Shown one piece after another: positions 61,628 through 64,000 of a DNA stretch of 64,000 bases. Location: NCBI GenBank assembly GCA_035295745.1, contig DATGIL010000053.1, forward strand, positions 1 through 64,000, in the 5' to 3' direction. Every line of letters begins with the position of its first letter. The first letter of the stretch is position 1. The notes below the pieces were generated by a model that was given only the letters and a program-made list of their open reading frames with translations, had not been told where the DNA came from and made no database searches. The translations under genes and the position numbers were made by a program. Source of the DNA: JAIQFL01 sp035295745. Its GTDB lineage: Bacteria; Acidobacteriota; Terriglobia; Bryobacterales; Bryobacteraceae.

Positions 61628-63379
61628 ATGCGAATCGCTGCGGTCTGCATGGCATTTCTCCTGGCACCGGCATGGGCCGCGCAGACCGACCAATCCGCAC
61701 TCGATTGGGCCGTTGCGCAACGCGCCCGTTACGAGAAGTTCAAAGAGCCGGTAATCACGGTGTACGCTACGGCACGCCTGGCCGAGATCGTCTGCCCGAT
61801 TGACCGTGGCGCCGGCGGGGCTCTCTATCGGGATGCGTTGCAGGGCTTGAGTCTCCTTACCCCGAAACGCTTCACTGACCCGCTTCACGTGTTGCCCATC
61901 GCGAGCTTCACGGCGCTTTGGAAGTCGGCCACCGGCAATGCCTATAAGTGCGATCCCTCGCTCGAGGAGTCGTTCGATACGGAGCGTGCGCGCGCCAAGA
62001 TGCAGACCGAGCGCCAGGCCGCGAACAACACCATCCGCCTGGCATTCGACCGCATCAAAGATTATCCCGACCGCGCCGGGCAACTCGCCGAAGCCGCCAT
62101 CACAGCGACGGATCCCGACCACCTCGACATCTCGCTGCTCACGCGCTTTCTTTCGCAACTTCGCGAACGCGCGCCAGATGTGTCCGACGACGTCTTTCCG
62201 GAAGCGTTGAACCTGATCGTGTCGGCGGAGCAGCCGAATCCGGCGCTGCTGATGGAGTTAGGCAAGTACCTGTTCGTCTCGCGCCGCTACTATCCGTCGC
62301 CAGATGAGGAACAGAACGTCGACAGCTTCAAAGTCAACAACTCCACGATCGTCAACTTTCAGGACCTGCGATCGAGCACCATACCGGACGAAGTCCGAGA
62401 CTACATCGAAGGCGCCTTGAAGGTGCTGACGACGACCAACACGGCGGAATTCGATCCGCTCGCCGCCTACGCGATCGGTTATCAACTGCTGCCCAAGGCC
62501 GCTGACATCTCGCCCGACTCGAGCGACCGTCTGCGGGAGGCGGTCACGCAACTCCAGTCGCTGGTAGGGTCGGGTGCTTCGCAGGTGCAGTCACAGCTTT
62601 CGCAGTCGTCGATCGATCCTAATTCCGAAGATCAACCGGCCAAGCGCGCCCACGTGATTGCCGCGGTGTTCAACGCGGCGGCGACGGGACGGTTTGCCGA
62701 GGCGCGCGAACTGGCGCGAGGCAACGACGACCTGGTTTCGCGCAACCAGATCGCATCCCTCATCGACTTCGCGGAGGCGGGCGCGTCGGTGTCGCACAAA
62801 AACATCGGCTGGGCCTTGTCTCTGGCCAATTCTCTGGTGCCGGGCATCAAGCGAAGCCTGTTGTATGCGGGGATTGAAGCGGCTTCGCCGGATCGCGATG
62901 CGGCGATCGGGCCGTTTCAGTTGGCCATACGCGATATCGAACGTCTGCCCGCTGAGCAGAGAATGTTCACGCTGTCCGCAAATGCCGGCGCGATCTTTCC
63001 GGCCGGATCGGACAATGCGTTCACCGCGCTGAGTCTTCTGGTGGCGGCCTCGAACGATGCGTACACGGATCCGCACCGCGGTTATTTCGATCCGAAGATT
63101 TTGCGCCGTCCCAGCAAGAAGGCCGAGTTGGGAAGCGACAGCCCGCTGATTCTCTTCAATCGGCGCGGACTATGTGAGGTAGTGGATACCGGGCAGAACC
63201 GCTACACGTTTCCGCTCAAAGTACCCGGCGCGACCGCGCTCAATCTGCCCGCGGTGTTGCCGATGGCGAAGGGAATAGATCCGGCGCGCCTGGAAGCGGT
63301 GATACTCGATCTGCGCGATGAGACGCAGATGGCGATCGCGCTGAATGCGCTGGCAGCGATGAGGCTGCATGCGAAATGA
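61628..63379 (+). CDS. Exported helical protein of unknown function
   Basis: A 583-residue protein with a signal peptide (MRIAAVCMAFLLAPAWAAQ) and an all-helical mature part of alternating amphipathic helices (for example AFDRIKDYPDRAGQLAEAAI, DDLVSRNQIASLIDFAEAGA, GWALSLANSLVPGIKRSLLY). This pattern suggests TPR- or HEAT-like repeats, but no repeat signature is strong. No catalytic motif. I do not recognise the family. The 3' end of the gene is the left edge of a 230-bp tandem duplication that includes the double-hairpin repeat. Confidence 0.8.
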   Translation: MRIAAVCMAFLLAPAWAAQTDQSALDWAVAQRARYEKFKEPVITVYATARLAEIVCPIDRGAGGALYRDALQGLSLLTPKRFTDPLHVLPIASFTALWKSATGNAYKCDPSLEESFDTERARAKMQTERQAANNTIRLAFDRIKDYPDRAGQLAEAAITATDPDHLDISLLTRFLSQLRERAPDVSDDVFPEALNLIVSAEQPNPALLMELGKYLFVSRRYYPSPDEEQNVDSFKVNNSTIVNFQDLRSSTIPDEVRDYIEGALKVLTTTNTAEFDPLAAYAIGYQLLPKAADISPDSSDRLREAVTQLQSLVGSGASQVQSQLSQSSIDPNSEDQPAKRAHVIAAVFNAAATGRFAEARELARGNDDLVSRNQIASLIDFAEAGASVSHKNIGWALSLANSLVPGIKRSLLYAGIEAASPDRDAAIGPFQLAIRDIERLPAEQRMFTLSANAGAIFPAGSDNAFTALSLLVAASNDAYTDPHRGYFDPKILRRPSKKAELGSDSPLILFNRRGLCEVVDTGQNRYTFPLKVPGATALNLPAVLPMAKGIDPARLEAVILDLRDETQMAIALNALAAMRLHAK

Positions 63380-63422
63380 TGGTGACGCAGATTCGGTCTT
63401 CCAAGGAGATTCGGTAGACGCG

Positions 63423-63474
63423 CGAAAAGTCTCGACATGAGTGTCGAGACGGCAAACAGGAGTGTTTGCGCCAC
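63423..63474 (-). repeat. Double-hairpin dispersed repeat, copy 11
   Basis: On the minus strand: stem 1 GCAAACA/TGTTTGC (loop CTCC); stem 2 GTCTCGACA/TGTCGAGAC (loop CTCA), with three base pairs changed on both sides against the common form. TTTTCGCGCGTCTACC follows. Confidence 0.93.
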
Positions 63475-63476
63475 GT

Positions 63477-63585
63477 CGCGCGCTGCCATCGATCGGCTGC
63501 ACGTCGTAATTGCTACTGTACACTTGAACGGCCGGCTGCGATGGTGTGCCAGGCGCAGCACCTGCGAACCATCCAGTGTGATCCG
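63477..63585 (-). pseudogene. Fragment of the beta-propeller gene in the duplicated copy
   Basis: The minus strand reads ITLDGSQVLRLAHHRSRPFK, as in the gene at 63710-64000, then shifts frame at a 58-bp deletion and continues through the end of the propeller gene's penultimate part. It cannot encode a product and is a leftover of the tandem duplication. Confidence 0.85.
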
Positions 63586-63652
63586 GCGATGAGGCTGAAT
63601 GCGAAATGATGGTGACGCAGATTCGGTCTCCAAAGGAGATTCGGTAGACGCG

Positions 63653-63704
63653 CGAAAAGTCTCGACATGAGTGTCGAGACGGCGAACATGAGTGTTCGCG
63701 CCAC
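63653..63704 (-). repeat. Double-hairpin dispersed repeat, copy 12
   Basis: On the minus strand: stem 1 GCGAACA/TGTTCGC (loop CTCA), a compensated A-T to G-C change; stem 2 GTCTCGACA/TGTCGAGAC (loop CTCA), as in copy 11. It begins 5 bp after the stop of the minus-strand propeller gene, in terminator orientation. Confidence 0.93.
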
Positions 63705-63709
63705 GTTGG

Positions 63710-64000
63710 CTAGCGTACCGTCTTGCGTTGATTGGAGAGCGCGGGCAGCGGTGTTCCCGATACGATCAAGTAGACGTCGCTATACTGGGTCGCGCTGCCA
63801 TCGATCGCCTGCAGGTCGTAATCGCTGCTGTACACCACCTGGCTTCCGTCGCGACTGGTGGACATCTTGGGCTGCCAGTTGTAAGTGTTGTCCTTGAACG
63901 GCCGGCTGCGATGGTGTGCCAGGCGCAGCACCTGCGAACCGTCCAGTGCGATCCGGAGTAGCTCGTTGGTATACGGCGCCCATCCGCTGGGGGGACTCGG
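63710..64000 (-). CDS. C-terminal part of a WD40-like beta-propeller (PD40/TolB-like) protein, cut by window edge
   Basis: The last 96 codons of a gene running beyond position 64000. The reading frame gives LLRIALDGSQVLRLAHHRSR, then NTYNWQPKMSTSRDGSQVVY and SSDYDLQAIDG. The paired DGSQVL/RDGSQVV turns and the WxPxxSxDG pattern are those of PD40/TolB-like propeller blades, as in secreted acidobacterial proteins that often carry further surface domains. The start lies outside the window. The sequence downstream of it has been duplicated in tandem at 63356-63585. Confidence 0.78.
   Translation of the reverse strand, partial: PSPPSGWAPYTNELLRIALDGSQVLRLAHHRSRPFKDNTYNWQPKMSTSRDGSQVVYSSDYDLQAIDGSATQYSDVYLIVSGTPLPALSNQRKTVR

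Larger units (their letters stand above)
63356..63585. repeat. Tandem duplication, first copy (partly deleted)
   Basis: Positions 63356-63585 repeat 63586-63958: the same GCGATGAGGCTG, GCGAAATGATGGTGACGCAG and hairpin repeat, then a gene fragment. The first copy has two internal deletions, about 85 bp after the hairpin and 58 bp within the gene fragment, leaving 230 bp. Confidence 0.88.

Noticed and set aside
61141..61700. Minus-strand frames containing RRDFSRRFSSAHQ-like peptides
   Set aside because: These recurring peptides are translations of the double-hairpin repeat and its tail, not genes.

Overview
The window looks like a chromosomal segment of an acidobacterium of the Solibacter/Bryobacter type. 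This is inferred from family content: three acidobacterial duplicated orphan ABC permeases (ADOP), two large Oar-like TonB-dependent receptors with an N-terminal carboxypeptidase-regulatory domain, a LytS/LytTR pair, an ECF factor of the HTLQPT type, an M56 peptidase fused to a TonB C-terminal domain, many secreted proteins of unknown function, and high GC. LpxC shows a lipid A outer membrane. I see no rRNA, tRNA, transposase, phage gene or CRISPR array.

Layout. 1-300: 72-bp tandem repeats. 0.3-6.6 kb: LytTR regulator and LytS-like kinase, ECF sigma factor, ADOP permease. 6.8-10.5 kb: lpxC and, divergently, polA (Pol I without proofreading residues). 10.6-13.2 kb: a tightly overlapping operon of SPFH protein, NAD kinase-like protein and NrtR-like Nudix regulator behind a clear sigma-70 promoter with a palindrome over the -10. 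13.2-13.65 kb: a 25-bp minisatellite. 13.7-19.05 kb: ADOP permease, then blaI/blaR-like pair with a promoter bracketed by two operators. 19.4-27.2 kb: exported Tyr/Gly-rich protein, terminator, telomere-like C-rich repeat, penicillin acylase, HEAT-repeat protein, third ADOP, and a 50-bp tandem array sharing a core with the array at position 1. 27.2-31.9 kb: a 1547-residue secreted protein with three C-terminal discoidin domains. 32.0-35.5 kb: sensor kinase, archaemetzincin and sigma-54 activator in one operon. 35.6-42.5 kb: housekeeping block purD / mnmG-rsmG, three perfect parS sites, parA-parB and a methyltransferase; the replication origin is probably not far away, but no DnaA box cluster is visible here. 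42.7-44.5 kb: an M24 peptidase and a stand-alone N-terminal fragment of a paralogue. 44.6-56.1 kb: two Oar-like receptors flanking a Tat-exported unknown protein, a frameshifted antitoxin-like gene and a HEPN two-gene pair. 56.4-61.4 kb: Tat-exported SelA-like PLP enzyme, unknown exported protein, GH29 alpha-L-fucosidase, TPR protein. 61.6-64.0 kb: exported unknown protein, a partly deleted tandem duplication, and the end of a beta-propeller gene.

The most striking signal is a dispersed double-hairpin repeat of about 52 bp plus a conserved tail, present in twelve intergenic copies in both orientations. Both stems show compensatory base changes between copies, and the second stem is followed by TTTT, so it resembles an intrinsic terminator that spreads. 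I know of no named family matching it, but I could not search. Other points worth following: the SPFH/NAD kinase/NrtR operon, the archaemetzincin inside a two-component operon, the HEPN pair, and the Tat-exported PLP enzyme.
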